A DNA stretch of 59,990 nt from Anaerolineaceae bacterium UBA3924. Its GTDB lineage: Bacteria > Chloroflexota > Anaerolineae > Anaerolineales > Anaerolineaceae. Below the pieces are notes generated by a model that was given only the letters and a program-made list of their open reading frames with translations, was not told the origin of the DNA and searched no databases. Position numbers and translations under genes: made by a program. The stretch spans positions 16,871-76,860 of the forward strand of contig DGEO01000007.1 in assembly GCA_002385985.1 (NCBI GenBank), written 5' to 3'. Positions 49,006 to 59,113 of the stretch are shown here, piece by piece (position 1 is the first letter of the stretch; each line of letters begins with the position of its first letter).

Positions 49006-52000
49006 CTATGCCACCACCTTCTTGACGGGTTCCAACGGAATTTCGAGGTAGAAACTGCTGCCTTTCCCCAGCTGACTTTCCGCCCAGACCTGCCCGTTGT
49101 GGCGTTCGGCGATGGACTTGACAATCGCCAGGCCCAGCCCGGTCCCCCGCTGCTGCTGGGCTTCCCGGTGGCCGCAGCGGTAGAACTTTTCAAACACTCT
49201 GGGAAGGTCCAGCGGGGCGATTCCGATTCCCGTATCGTGCACTTCGAAAATGACGCTGTCTTCGCTGCGCTGAACGCCGATGCGGACTTTGCCCTTTTGC
49301 GGTGTGTAGCGGATGGCATTGTCCAGCAGGTTGTACAGCGCCTGGCGCAGCAAGGCTTGATCAGCCTCAATTTTACCATTAACACTGCCCGGCATCAGCT
49401 CCAGTGTGATGTTCTTCTGGGCCGCTTCCAGCCGCAGCGACTGCATCACCTGTTCGATCACGCTCTGGGCGGAAAGCTCCTCGATCTTCAGCCCCACCCC
49501 GGCCTCGATTCGGCCGAGGTCCAGCAGGGTGTTCACCAGGGCGGTCATGTTGTCGATACCGTCCAGGATGTTCTTCAGGAAAATCTTCTGCTGCTCGTTG
49601 AGCTCGCCCACGTTGCGCAGCATGTTGGCATGCCCGCGGATCAGCGACAGCGGTGAGCGCAGGTCATGGCTGACCGTGGCCACGAACTCTGACTTGAGCG
49701 TATCCAGATTCTTGAAGTGCGTGATATCACGCAGGATGCAGACCGTTCCCACCCGGTGCCCGTCGGCGATCACACGCGAAACCGAGGTGTAGAACACCCG
49801 CCCGCTGGACAGGTTGATCTCGCGGGAGACCGGCTCCTGGTTGGGCGAGGCGATCATCGCCTTGAGCTCGTCGGAGCGCAGCGCCACCGCCAGCGACTGC
49901 CCGGGAGCCACCGAGCCCATCAAACCGGGCACCTGGGCGGCAGCCGGGTTGAGCAGCAGCAGCCGGTTGCGCTCGTCAAACACCAGCACCGGCTCCGGCG
50001 TGGAGGCCAGCACCGCCTCCAGCCGCTGCCGGCCGATTTCGGCGCTGGCATACAGGCGGGCGTTGGCCGCGGCCACTGCCGCCTCGCTGGCCAGCATCGA
50101 CAGGTAGCGCACCTGCTCTTCCTTGAAGCTGCGCGGTGAGCTGTAGGCCACCCACAGCGTGCCGTAATAGGCGTTCTCGTACTGCAGCGACAGGGCAATC
50201 AGCGACGCCGGCTGCGGCCGGTCGGGGGGCAGGGTCAGCCGCCTTGCCCGGGCAGTGTTGGGGATCAGCAGCTGGCTTTCGTGGCGCATCAGCTCGTAGA
50301 TCTGCTGGTCCAGGTAAGAGAGCATCTCGGAAGCCGGTCCGTACCCGAAGGCCACCGGTCGGGTCTCCAGCAGCTCCATGCGCACTTCCGGGATCAGCAC
50401 CACCCGCGCCATGATGGCGTCGTCGATCAGCGCCGCCTCGAGGATCGGTCTGACGGACTGGCTGATTTCCAGATTGGCCGCCACGCCCTGGCTGACCTTG
50501 AGCAGCCGGTTCAGCTCCTCCAGCCGTCCCTTCAGGCTCAGGCGCATCATCTCGAAAGCGCGCGCCAGCCGCCCGGCTTCATCCTCACCCCGAACCGCCA
50601 GCGGGGAATCCAGCTTGCCCTGGGCGATCAGCGTGGCCTGGTAGGCCAGCGTGTGCAGGTGAAGCGTCAGGCTGCGCAGCCCCAGGCTGAGCAGCACAAT
50701 CGCCACGGCCGAAAAGACCGCCAGGATGCCCAGCAGCGGGACGGCGATGCTCAGCGACAATTCCTGGGCGCGCACCGCCGGCATGGTCAGGACCACCGAC
50801 CAGGAGCGGCCGGCAACCGGCTGGTAGATGACCATCTGGCGCGTGCCGGTGGGAGAGACCTCGTCAAAGGTACCCGCCTCGGCCGGCAGCTCCCCGAAAT
50901 ATTCGCTCATCACCAGGGTGGAATCCGGCACCGTGTGATACAGCACTCGCCGGTTCTCATCCAGTATGAACGCTTCCCCGCCGTCGGCCTGCACCGAGTC
51001 GAGGGCTTCGAGCGCCGGCCGGGTGAACGGGTTGGTTCGCAGATCGGTTCGCCCGATCAGCACGCCCTGCGCCGAGCCATCCCCGCCGCGGACGGAGGCG
51101 ATGAAGGAAACCTGAGCATTGTCCTCGCCCGGCCAGGGGCTGAGCGTGTAGGTTTGCACCATCACCCCGCCCAGCGCCAGATTAATGCCAGCCTCTTCCT
51201 CGGGGGACAGCCGCAGCTGCTCCAGGTCGCTTACCGGGTACCCGGTAACCGGCTCACCGGCCGCGTTCAGGAAGAACAGCTCCCGGAAGAAAGCCACCGA
51301 GCGCAGCTCCCATTCCAGGCGCTGGTCCAGTTCCTCCTGCGGCAGCGCAGCCAGGTCCGGGCTGGCCATGGAGAGGATCAGGTTCTGCCCGCTTTCCAGG
51401 AAGAACGGCAGGCTGTCGGCGGCGACGGTGGCTGTGCTGCTCATGCGGCCTTCCAGCATCTGCCGGGCGGCATTGCCGGCCATCACCCAGTCGCCCAGCA
51501 TCAGCGCCATCAGGAAGAGCACCAGCCAGGGGATGGTCCCCATCAGGAAGCGGGTCTGCAGGCTGGTTTCGGAGGGCGATGGACGCAGGGCGCGCGCCTG
51601 AGGCCGCAGCGAAGGCCTGGCGAGCATCAATATTTCAGCGACCAGACAGGCAGCGCCGATCTCTGCCAGCCGGGTGAAGACAATGGGCCAGTGCTGGGTC
51701 AGCGCGTAATCGAAGCGCACGGCCAGCGGCCCGTTGGTGGCGAAAAATGCGCTCAGCAGGAACACCGGCAGGTACGCCAGGCCAAGCACCAGCCCGGCCC
51801 CCAGCGGATGGCGCAGCACCGTGTAGAACGGAGTGCGGTAATTCTGGCGCACAGCCAGGCTGTAGATCAGGGCGAACCCGCCCAGTTCCAGCGGTGTGAA
51901 CAGCGAATGTGTCCCCCACAGCGCCAGCATCGTGCCGTCCAGCAGTGCCAGCACCACCGCCGGCAGCGGGCCGAGCAGCCCGCCGGCCAGCACCCAGGGC

Positions 52001-52296
52001 AGCGCCGAGACCACCATCACCATCGGCGCGCCGGTCTCGCCGGGAACGTATGGCACCGGCAGTGAGCGATTTCCGGGCAGGTTCACACCCAGGATCAGTG
52101 AGGCCAGCGGGGCCGCCAGCACCAGTATGGTGAACAGGCCCCAGTTTTTTGAGCCTTCCAGCCAGAAGTTCTTCGAGGCCTTTACCAGCCCGAAGAGCAG
52201 AACCACCAGCATCAATATGAATCCCGCCCAGCCGGCGGGCTGGTGGGGCAGGTCGATGTAGGGGTATGTGGCAAGAAGGTCAGCGATGCCCGGCAT
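49006..52296 (-). CDS. Membrane sensor histidine kinase with HAMP, GAF and PAS domains
   Basis: 1096 residues. The N-terminus has about 7-8 membrane helices (to about 270), then an outer sensor domain of about 240 residues with dCache-like features. A further helix, a HAMP domain (LRSLTLHLHTLAYQATLIAQG), a GAF-like region and a PAS domain follow. Next are HisKA with the phospho-acceptor H877 in VSHDLRSPLSL and an ATPase domain with NLLDNAIRYTP, DTGIGI and GTGLGLAIVKSI. It autophosphorylates in response to an unknown signal. No response regulator gene is adjacent, so its partner lies elsewhere. Confidence 0.9.
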   Translation of the reverse strand: MPGIADLLATYPYIDLPHQPAGWAGFILMLVVLLFGLVKASKNFWLEGSKNWGLFTILVLAAPLASLILGVNLPGNRSLPVPYVPGETGAPMVMVVSALPWVLAGGLLGPLPAVVLALLDGTMLALWGTHSLFTPLELGGFALIYSLAVRQNYRTPFYTVLRHPLGAGLVLGLAYLPVFLLSAFFATNGPLAVRFDYALTQHWPIVFTRLAEIGAACLVAEILMLARPSLRPQARALRPSPSETSLQTRFLMGTIPWLVLFLMALMLGDWVMAGNAARQMLEGRMSSTATVAADSLPFFLESGQNLILSMASPDLAALPQEELDQRLEWELRSVAFFRELFFLNAAGEPVTGYPVSDLEQLRLSPEEEAGINLALGGVMVQTYTLSPWPGEDNAQVSFIASVRGGDGSAQGVLIGRTDLRTNPFTRPALEALDSVQADGGEAFILDENRRVLYHTVPDSTLVMSEYFGELPAEAGTFDEVSPTGTRQMVIYQPVAGRSWSVVLTMPAVRAQELSLSIAVPLLGILAVFSAVAIVLLSLGLRSLTLHLHTLAYQATLIAQGKLDSPLAVRGEDEAGRLARAFEMMRLSLKGRLEELNRLLKVSQGVAANLEISQSVRPILEAALIDDAIMARVVLIPEVRMELLETRPVAFGYGPASEMLSYLDQQIYELMRHESQLLIPNTARARRLTLPPDRPQPASLIALSLQYENAYYGTLWVAYSSPRSFKEEQVRYLSMLASEAAVAAANARLYASAEIGRQRLEAVLASTPEPVLVFDERNRLLLLNPAAAQVPGLMGSVAPGQSLAVALRSDELKAMIASPNQEPVSREINLSSGRVFYTSVSRVIADGHRVGTVCILRDITHFKNLDTLKSEFVATVSHDLRSPLSLIRGHANMLRNVGELNEQQKIFLKNILDGIDNMTALVNTLLDLGRIEAGVGLKIEELSAQSVIEQVMQSLRLEAAQKNITLELMPGSVNGKIEADQALLRQALYNLLDNAIRYTPQKGKVRIGVQRSEDSVIFEVHDTGIGIAPLDLPRVFEKFYRCGHREAQQQRGTGLGLAIVKSIAERHNGQVWAESQLGKGSSFYLEIPLEPVKKVVA

Positions 52297-52325
52297 AAAT
52301 CTACCTGTATGGGAAGATACTACCG

Positions 52326-52334
52326 ATTATAGCA
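52326..52334 (-). promoter_or_regulatory. Extended -10 promoter of the histidine kinase gene
   Basis: TGCTATAAT on the minus strand, a perfect extended -10, 30 bases before the start codon at 52296. Confidence 0.55.
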
Positions 52335-52366
52335 TCCCCGATCGGGCCGCGAAGAGGTTTACGGGA

Positions 52367-53701
52367 TCAATTCTCCGGCATTTTCGCCAGCGCGTTGAAC
52401 CCCTTCCAGGCCTGCAAGTAGTAAAACCGGGCCATCTTCGGCCGGGTTTCGCTCTGAATCTGCGCCAGCCACTGCGCTTCCAGTTCGGCGGCCCGCCGGA
52501 AGCACTGCTCCGAATAGGCGCGGCGATCCTCCACTGGCGCGCCCTGCAGCTGCTGCGCTCCGGCGTAGAACTCGGCTTCCAGCGCATCCCGCTCGGGAGT
52601 GAAGCGCTCGCTCCAGTACAGGTAGTCCATCAACCAGCCGCGGTGGACGCGCTCGTGCTCCCACCACAGAGAGCCGGGGGTGTACGTCTTCCCCGGCACC
52701 GGCCCGGTATCCGGCAGGCCGGCGTCCAGCCAGACCGGCTTGAACAGGCTGGTACAGGGCGCCGCGGTCCCGGTCAGCCAGTGGACCGGGGTTTCGGCGG
52801 TCAGCTGCGAAACCATCGATCCGGTGGTCTGGTTGATCCGCACCGGGCCGTATCCGGCGTGCATGCACACATCCGCTCCCACCAGCGCGTGATACGGCAC
52901 CCACCCGGCCGGCTCATTGTGAATATGGGTGCGCAGGATCTCCATCACCGTCAGCGCGGTCAATTGACCTTTCGTCTCATGCAGCAGCCGGGTGGTGCAG
53001 CTCTGGCGCTTGCGGGCGTCGCTGAAGCGGGTGTACAGGTTGTCCGAATATGCTTCGGCAAAGCTGAACTCCTCCCGCGATTTCACCCAGCGCTGCTCCA
53101 GGGCGAAGTCGACCAGCCCGGGAGAGGCTTCATCCCATTCCCGCTGTATGGTGATGGCGTTGGAGATGGATCGAATGCCCTGCACGTGCTCTGCGGCCCA
53201 CTCCCGGCCGGCCGTCTCCAACACCCAGGCGTCCGTGGGATCGGCGATCAGGAAGCTGTTCTGGTAGTAGAACGGCCGGGTGAAACCGCAGTTGCCGCCC
53301 TGGCTGTATTCTTTCAGCAGCCCGGTGATCACCTCCAGCGCTTCGCGGGCCGTGCGTCCCCGTTCCAGCGCCAGCCGCAGCAGGTCCATGCCGATCAGCT
53401 CATCGCCTTTGGCCGGTGGGATGCGGGTGAACAGGGCCTCGTTCCCGATCACCACCCCGTGCTCGTTGGTGCCCATCTCCGCGCCCCATATCCAGGAGGG
53501 TTTGGCCAGCAGCACTGCACAGGTGTGCGCCGCCTGGGGGATGGAGCGGTAGGTACAGCGAACCATGCTCCCCTCCGGATGGTCGGCGGCGGGCACGATC
53601 AGCAGGTGATGGGCTTCGTTCGGCTCGCGGTCCGAGTTCTTGCCAAAAAGAACAGCGCCACCGGCCGTTTCTGACGGCATGGCTACCAGCGTATCGCACA
53701 T
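52367..53701 (-). CDS. Secernin-like C69-family peptidase
   Basis: 444 residues beginning MCDTLVAMPSETAGG. Removal of Met exposes Cys2 as N-terminal nucleophile, as in secernins and C69 dipeptidases (Ntn-hydrolase fold). Further family signs are FGKNSDREPNEAH, MGTNEHGVVIGNEALFTR, GNCGFTRPFYYQNSFLIAD and SNAITI. No signal peptide is present. Last gene of the operon that includes cmk 40 bases upstream. Activity on dipeptides or amides is likely; the exact substrate is unknown. Confidence 0.88.
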   Translation of the reverse strand: MCDTLVAMPSETAGGAVLFGKNSDREPNEAHHLLIVPAADHPEGSMVRCTYRSIPQAAHTCAVLLAKPSWIWGAEMGTNEHGVVIGNEALFTRIPPAKGDELIGMDLLRLALERGRTAREALEVITGLLKEYSQGGNCGFTRPFYYQNSFLIADPTDAWVLETAGREWAAEHVQGIRSISNAITIQREWDEASPGLVDFALEQRWVKSREEFSFAEAYSDNLYTRFSDARKRQSCTTRLLHETKGQLTALTVMEILRTHIHNEPAGWVPYHALVGADVCMHAGYGPVRINQTTGSMVSQLTAETPVHWLTGTAAPCTSLFKPVWLDAGLPDTGPVPGKTYTPGSLWWEHERVHRGWLMDYLYWSERFTPERDALEAEFYAGAQQLQGAPVEDRRAYSEQCFRRAAELEAQWLAQIQSETRPKMARFYYLQAWKGFNALAKMPEN

Positions 53702-53741
53702 GATTCCCTCCTTGGCAGGCGATGGCTTGAGGCTGCGGGAC

Positions 53742-54473
53742 TTAGTCGGGGCCGCCGGGCGGATCGATCAGGGCCATCACCCGGTCAAACACCTCGTCTT
53801 CGTTCAGGTTGTCGGTCTGAATAATCACAGCGTCCTCGGCTGGCTTCAACGGCGCGACCGCCCGGGTCGAGTCAATCTGGTCCCGCCGCTGCATGGAGCT
53901 CAAGATGGCCGGATAAGATACCTGCTCTCCCCGTTCGACACATTCCAGGTAGCGCCGTCTGGCCCGCTCCTCGACCGAGGCGTCAATGTACAGCTTCAGT
54001 TCGGCGTCCGGCATGACCACCGTGCCGATGTCCCGGCCGACCATCACCACCTTGCCGGCCAGGCCGATGCGCCGCTGCTGGGCGGTCATGGCCTTGCGCA
54101 CCCCGGGGTAGGCGGATACCGGTGAAACGTTGGCGTCCACTTCCGGCGTGCGAATATCCCAGGTGATGTCCTCGCCGTCCAGGAAGACGTCGGCTTCCCG
54201 GCCGTCCGCTTTGGTAGGCGGCAGCACGTCGATGACCACCTTGTTGGCCAGGTCGGTGACCGCGGTCTCGTCACCCACCCCGCCCAGCCGGCGCAGGGCG
54301 GCCAGGGTGACGGCCCGGTACATGATCCCGGTGTCGAAATACAGATAGCCGAGCTGTTTGGCCAGGCGCTCGCCGATGGTGGACTTGCCCGATGCCGCCG
54401 GTCCGTCAATGGCGATCTGGCTGGGGATTCGTTTTCTGGCCTGCTCCGGGGAGTTCGTATTCATAAGTTCCAT
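53742..54473 (-). CDS. cmk: Cytidylate kinase
   Basis: 243 residues. P-loop IDGPAASGKSTIGERLA at about 22-38, LYFDTGIMYRAVTLAAL, the insert with VFLDGEDITWDIRTPEV, and VVMVGRDIGTVVMPDAELKLYIDA followed by RRRDQIDSTRAVAPLKPAEDA: these are the hallmarks of bacterial CMP/dCMP kinase. It converts CMP and dCMP to diphosphates with ATP. ATG 54473 has AGGAT upstream; ATG 54464 is also possible. It lies 40 bases after the GT39-like gene. Confidence 0.95.
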   Translation of the reverse strand: MELMNTNSPEQARKRIPSQIAIDGPAASGKSTIGERLAKQLGYLYFDTGIMYRAVTLAALRRLGGVGDETAVTDLANKVVIDVLPPTKADGREADVFLDGEDITWDIRTPEVDANVSPVSAYPGVRKAMTAQQRRIGLAGKVVMVGRDIGTVVMPDAELKLYIDASVEERARRRYLECVERGEQVSYPAILSSMQRRDQIDSTRAVAPLKPAEDAVIIQTDNLNEDEVFDRVMALIDPPGGPD

Positions 54474-54513
54474 GCTTATCCTGATTCTATGCGTTTTTCA
54501 GCCAGCGGCCCGT

Positions 54514-56211
54514 TCAAGAACCGGCCGGAAAACCGGCGCTCCCGGGGAACATCTGGCCTTTGGCCCACAGTATTACCTCATTGGCGGCAGCGGGCGCGCG
54601 CCGGAAAATCATCCATTTCATCCAGTCAGACAGCCGCAGCGAAGTCCAGTCCGGCTGCTCGGTCAGGACCAGCGACTGCCCGCGGTACAGCACTTCCAGC
54701 GACGGCGCAGCGCTGGTCACCGGCGTAAAGATCACATCCGGACTTTGATCCGGCGACAGGACCGTGTCCGGCAGCAGCGATCCCTGATCGCGCAGCAGCC
54801 AGACCAGCGCGGGAGAATCCACATCCACCACCGCCGCCTGCACGCCGTAGCGGTGCCCGTACTCCCAGATGGAGACTTCCTGCACGGTGTCCACGATCAA
54901 ATCCGCCTGGGTCAGCAGCGGTCCCATCCGCCAGAGCTGGTTTTCGGGATGCGCGCCCAGCCCGGCTGCGCCGAACGTCGCCGACAGCCCGTAGAGGAAC
55001 AGAAAAACCGCCAGCGCGCCGGCCAGCCCGGTCCGGGCGACCCGCAGCGACCAGCCCCAGGCGACCAGAATAAGCGTCAGCAGCAGCAGCGCCGCCACAC
55101 CGGCGATGCCAATCCAGCGAGCCCGGGCGGTTTCCGGCAGCAGACTCTGGGTAAGCCCGGCCGCGTTCATCCACATGAACGCCAGCAGCACCAGGATCAG
55201 CGCGGCGTGCCCGAGCGCCCAGGCGCTCTCGCCGGCATCGGTGTCAACGAACTCGACCAGCCAGCGGGCCGCCAGCGCCCACAGCGGCAGCGAGGTCCAG
55301 GCCAGGTAGGTGTAATCCCGTCCGGGCATCACCACCGCCGCGACCAGGCCGATCACCCAGGCCAGCGCCAGGAAGCGGTCGACGGCTTCCCAGCGGGAGG
55401 ATCGCACGGCACGCAGCCCGCCGAAGACCAGCGCCAGCGGGACATACCCCACCACTGCCATGACCATCTCCACCGCCGGGCGTCCGGACGGGCGGATCAG
55501 ATCACCGAGGAAGGCCACCAGGCTGTTGAACACCGCCCCCAGCCCCTGCGGCAGGATCACGAACAGGCTTCCGCCGAGCAGCAGCGTTCCCAGCAGGACG
55601 GCCAGCCAGTACCGCAGCTGTGTGCCGTCCCGGGGATACAGAGCAAGCAGCCGCCCATTTTCCACGGAAGGCCGGGCCAGGGCAGCGGCCAGCAGACCGA
55701 CCAGCGCGCCGAACCAGATGCCCGGTCCGCCCAGCAGGGCCAGACCCAGGCAGAACGCGCTCCCGATCCAGCGGCCCTGTAGCGCCAGCCCCAGCGCATA
55801 CACCGCCGGGGTGATCGCCAGCAGCGCACTGCTCGCCTGGCGGGAAATGGCCGTCAGGCCCGGGTCCAGCGCCAGGAAGAAAGCCATCAGCAGGGCAGGT
55901 ATCCGGCCAAGCTGCCGGCGGAACAGGGCCGGCGAGAGGACCAGCAGCGACCCGGCCAGTGCCGGGAGGGCCCTGGCAGCCGCTGTGGTGTCTTTGAACA
56001 GGTAAAAGATGGCCGTGGTCAGCAGCGCCAGCGCGGGCTGGCTCCCCACCATGGCATCCTCGCCGCGGGCCAGCGCCAGCGCGCGCAGCGCCAGGTCCGC
56101 TTCCGGGTCCGAGAGGGGCAGCCGGTCCAGCTGGATCAGCCGCAGCGCCAGGGCCAGGGCAAAGGCCGCCAGATAGAGCAGTTTTTCACGGGTCAGCACG
56201 GGAACTTTCAT
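54514..56211 (-). CDS. GT39-like/GT-C family integral membrane protein
   Basis: 565 residues with about 11-12 membrane helices. The first outer loop has LPLSDPEADLALRALALARGE, matching the acidic motif of GT39/ArnT-like glycosyltransferases that use polyprenyl-linked sugars. A soluble C-terminal domain of about 130 residues follows. ATG 56211 overlaps the stop of the DUF2298 gene by 4 bases (ATGA), so the two are translated together and probably work on the same glycan or lipid. Substrate unknown. Confidence 0.75.
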   Translation of the reverse strand: MKVPVLTREKLLYLAAFALALALRLIQLDRLPLSDPEADLALRALALARGEDAMVGSQPALALLTTAIFYLFKDTTAAARALPALAGSLLVLSPALFRRQLGRIPALLMAFFLALDPGLTAISRQASSALLAITPAVYALGLALQGRWIGSAFCLGLALLGGPGIWFGALVGLLAAALARPSVENGRLLALYPRDGTQLRYWLAVLLGTLLLGGSLFVILPQGLGAVFNSLVAFLGDLIRPSGRPAVEMVMAVVGYVPLALVFGGLRAVRSSRWEAVDRFLALAWVIGLVAAVVMPGRDYTYLAWTSLPLWALAARWLVEFVDTDAGESAWALGHAALILVLLAFMWMNAAGLTQSLLPETARARWIGIAGVAALLLLTLILVAWGWSLRVARTGLAGALAVFLFLYGLSATFGAAGLGAHPENQLWRMGPLLTQADLIVDTVQEVSIWEYGHRYGVQAAVVDVDSPALVWLLRDQGSLLPDTVLSPDQSPDVIFTPVTSAAPSLEVLYRGQSLVLTEQPDWTSLRLSDWMKWMIFRRAPAAANEVILWAKGQMFPGSAGFPAGS

Positions 56212-58754
56212 GGGTATACCGCCAGCTGGCTGTCTCTCCACAGGTTTTCCGGAACTTCGTAGATCGTCACCGATTCGTTCTTGTACACCGTCTGCAGGTA
56301 GATGGTGAATTTATTCTCGCTCACCCGGTACAGGCTTCGCTCGTTCGGCCCGACCGCCACATAGCGCACGCCGTACTTTTCCAGCACCTGGCGGGCTTCC
56401 TGCCAGTTGGTGGTGGTGTACAGGCGCTCCATATCCTGTCTGCGGGTCTGGATCTCCGCCGGATCACGTCCCCACTGGCTCTCGTGGCCCGGCCAGCCGA
56501 CCACCGCCGGCATTCCACTGAACACCGAATAGCGGAACTGCTCGTAGGAATAGCTCTCCGTGACCCCTTCGGCCAGCACGCCGGTTGGCGCTTCCCTCAG
56601 CCAGGCCATCGCCGCCCGCAGGCCAGGGTCCCGGCGCTGGATATGCACACTGGCATCCAGTGTGAACTGCGCCGGGCGGAAGTTGTTGGTCTTGGCCGGC
56701 AGCATGAACAGGGGGAAGACAAGCGACATGGCGACCAGCACCGCCCAGCCGGCCCGGAACGCCCAGCCGCCTGCCCCGCGCAGCTCGCGCAGCAGCAGCG
56801 CCGAGCCGTATGCCCCGGCCAGCGCGAACAGGATCCAGGCCTGGAAGTAGAATTTAAAAATGGTGTTCATGCGGGTGCCGAACTGGTCCCGCAGGTATAA
56901 AAACTCCGGGAAGAGCACCAGCCCCAGGCCGAGCAGGGCCATCAGCAGGACGAAACCGCTGCCCGGTTCAGCGATCGAAGGGGTATTGCCGCCGCCGTTC
57001 TGCGTCACAATCCGCCGGCCTGCAATCAGCGCCCACGTCAGCACCAGCAGCAGGAACACGCTCACCCACATGCCGGGGTAAATAAACCGCCGGGTCACGG
57101 AGGCCAGCAGCAGGCGGCCGGTATCCGCCTGGGACACGCCGTGCACGCCCAGCAGCGCCTGCCCGCCCTGCGCCAGACGCTCGCCTAGCGCAGCCGCGAA
57201 CCCGCCGGAAGCCGCCAGCTGCTGGCCCAGCGGAACCAGATTGAGCAGCATCATGCCCATCACCAGCATCAGAACCCACAGTCCCAGGGTGACTGCCCCG
57301 GCAAATTTGAGTCCGGCCGGGAACCGGGCCGAACCGGGAGACCGCCGCCACAGATACACCAGCCAGGCCGCGGCCGGCAGCAGCACCGGGGCCAGCATCA
57401 CCCAGAAGTTGCGCCCGCGGGTGAAGAACACCAGGCTGGGCAGCACACCGCCCGCCTGCGACTGGAACCCCAGGTAAAACGGCAGGTACAGCGCGCCTCC
57501 GGCGGCTCCGGTCATCAGGCCCAGAATCAGGAAGTCCCGCAGCCACTGCGCTTTTCGCGGCGCGACGCCGAGCTCATACTGCCGCAGCGCAAAGGCCGCG
57601 CTGTACAGGCCCACATAGATGGGAAAATCCCAGGTGTTCAGGAAAGCCAGCCCGCCAAGCGCCACCGCGCCCAGCCAGAACTCCGCCCGGCGCAGCCACT
57701 GCCACCACTCCACCGGCTGCGGATCACGCCGCCAGCCCAGATACAGGTTGAGCGCCAGCGCCGCGGCTAGCAGCACAAACGGCATGGAGAGTACATGCGG
57801 GTGAAGGTCCCCGATCAAATAGGAGAAGAAGGGGAACTCATCGATCATCTCGATCGGCTGATCGGGCGAGAACAGCCGGTAATCGTACATCACCCGCGAA
57901 GCCCGCCACCAGGGCCAGCCGGACGTGCGGTGCGGCACCCAGCTGAGCGGCTGCAGCGGGGCTTCGGTCAGGTCCAAGATCCCCAGCCAGGACCAGAAGG
58001 CCTCTCCCAGCAGCCCGCGGGCGCGCAGCGAAGCCAGAAAGCCCTCCAGATTGCTGACCAGCAGCACAAACAGCGGCGCCAGCCCGGCCCAGCGGCGGGC
58101 TGCAGCTTTGGCAGACTGGCCGTCCCGTTCACGGATGGCATGCGCCAGCAGGGTGTACACCACCCCGTAAGCGGCTGCCGCGGTCATGGCGAACCACTGC
58201 GCGTGGGCCAGGTTGAAGGCAATTTCGCCCGGAATGTTCAGCAGGCGGGCCTGCATGGCCGTCAGCACGTAGCCGAAGTAATAATAGGAGATGCCGTAGC
58301 CGGAAAACCAGGGATCGCGCGGCGGGAAGGCATCGCTGCGCAGGATGGAGTTGATGAAGGCCAGCTCCATGCTGCTTTCGGTGTAATGCACCGCAGGGTT
58401 CATCGCCCGCACCAGCGCCCAGAGGGCAAAGGCCCCCAGGAACAGGCTTTCCATCGCCAGCACCATGCCTCGGTTGGCCCGCAGCCAGGCGCGCATCTCG
58501 CTCCACAGCCCCCGACCGGCCCAGGCGCTCAATCCGGCAATCACCGCCAGGCTGAAGAGAATGCTGCCCGGATCGTTGCGCAGCGCCTGCAGCGAGGCCA
58601 GCAGCCAGAAGACATACCCGCTCAGCAGCAGCCCCAGCGGACGCAGGAACGCCACCCCCCGGTCACGCAGGAAGGGGAGCATGCGGTAGGCCAGCGGGAA
58701 AGCCAGCCAGCCGGTCAGCGTCGACAGGGCCCCCCAGAGCAGGAAGTCGATCAT
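56208..58754 (-). CDS. DUF2298 (Chlor_Arch_YYY) giant membrane protein
   Basis: 848 residues with about 16 membrane helices. Family motifs are clear: MNPAVHYTESSMELAFINSI, DPWFSGYGISYYYFGY, IGDLHPHVLSMPFVLL, NTWDFPIYVGLY and RMNTIFKFYFQAWILFALAG. The soluble C-terminus has RYVAVGPNERSLYRVS. This family, found in Chloroflexota and archaea, is believed to be GT-C-like, but no activity has been shown as far as I know. A DUF952 gene overlaps its start by 4 bases and a GT39-like gene its end by 4 bases. Confidence 0.9.
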   Translation of the reverse strand: MIDFLLWGALSTLTGWLAFPLAYRMLPFLRDRGVAFLRPLGLLLSGYVFWLLASLQALRNDPGSILFSLAVIAGLSAWAGRGLWSEMRAWLRANRGMVLAMESLFLGAFALWALVRAMNPAVHYTESSMELAFINSILRSDAFPPRDPWFSGYGISYYYFGYVLTAMQARLLNIPGEIAFNLAHAQWFAMTAAAAYGVVYTLLAHAIRERDGQSAKAAARRWAGLAPLFVLLVSNLEGFLASLRARGLLGEAFWSWLGILDLTEAPLQPLSWVPHRTSGWPWWRASRVMYDYRLFSPDQPIEMIDEFPFFSYLIGDLHPHVLSMPFVLLAAALALNLYLGWRRDPQPVEWWQWLRRAEFWLGAVALGGLAFLNTWDFPIYVGLYSAAFALRQYELGVAPRKAQWLRDFLILGLMTGAAGGALYLPFYLGFQSQAGGVLPSLVFFTRGRNFWVMLAPVLLPAAAWLVYLWRRSPGSARFPAGLKFAGAVTLGLWVLMLVMGMMLLNLVPLGQQLAASGGFAAALGERLAQGGQALLGVHGVSQADTGRLLLASVTRRFIYPGMWVSVFLLLVLTWALIAGRRIVTQNGGGNTPSIAEPGSGFVLLMALLGLGLVLFPEFLYLRDQFGTRMNTIFKFYFQAWILFALAGAYGSALLLRELRGAGGWAFRAGWAVLVAMSLVFPLFMLPAKTNNFRPAQFTLDASVHIQRRDPGLRAAMAWLREAPTGVLAEGVTESYSYEQFRYSVFSGMPAVVGWPGHESQWGRDPAEIQTRRQDMERLYTTTNWQEARQVLEKYGVRYVAVGPNERSLYRVSENKFTIYLQTVYKNESVTIYEVPENLWRDSQLAVYP

Positions 58755-59113
58755 ACCTCACCCTCCGGCCAGGCATACAGCCCGGTTTCCGGGTCTGCCG
58801 GGAAAGGATGCACCCGGACGACTGCCTCCAGGTTCAGAGGGCCGTACAGGTGCGGGAACGGCTCCGGCGCGCCGGGCACCGGATCGTACTGCAGCCGGGA
58901 GGTCAGCCAGGCAGGGTCCACCTCGAGCAGCACCATGTCCGGCAGGCCGCGGTAGAAGCTGTTGGCCACGGCCAGCACCTGATGGCGCTTCGAAAAGTGG
59001 ATGAAGCCTTCACTTTCCAGAGAGGGAGCGGTGTAAGCGCCCAGTTCCAGGGCGCGCTGCCAGTCCACCGCGGCGGTGATGTGATAAATTTTCTCTGATT
59101 CGCTGCCGGTCAT
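58751..59113 (-). CDS. DUF952 small cytosolic protein
   Basis: 120 residues. The DUF952 pattern is clear: YHITAAVDWQRALELGAY, EGFIHFSKRHQVLAVAN, LLEVDPAWL and FPHLYGPLNLEAVV. The fold resembles small ADP-ribosyl-type or glutathione-like proteins in some reports, but the function is unknown. It is placed between two DUF2298 genes with 4-base overlaps on both sides, so it is strictly co-translated with them. Confidence 0.88.
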   Translation of the reverse strand: MTGSESEKIYHITAAVDWQRALELGAYTAPSLESEGFIHFSKRHQVLAVANSFYRGLPDMVLLEVDPAWLTSRLQYDPVPGAPEPFPHLYGPLNLEAVVRVHPFPADPETGLYAWPEGEV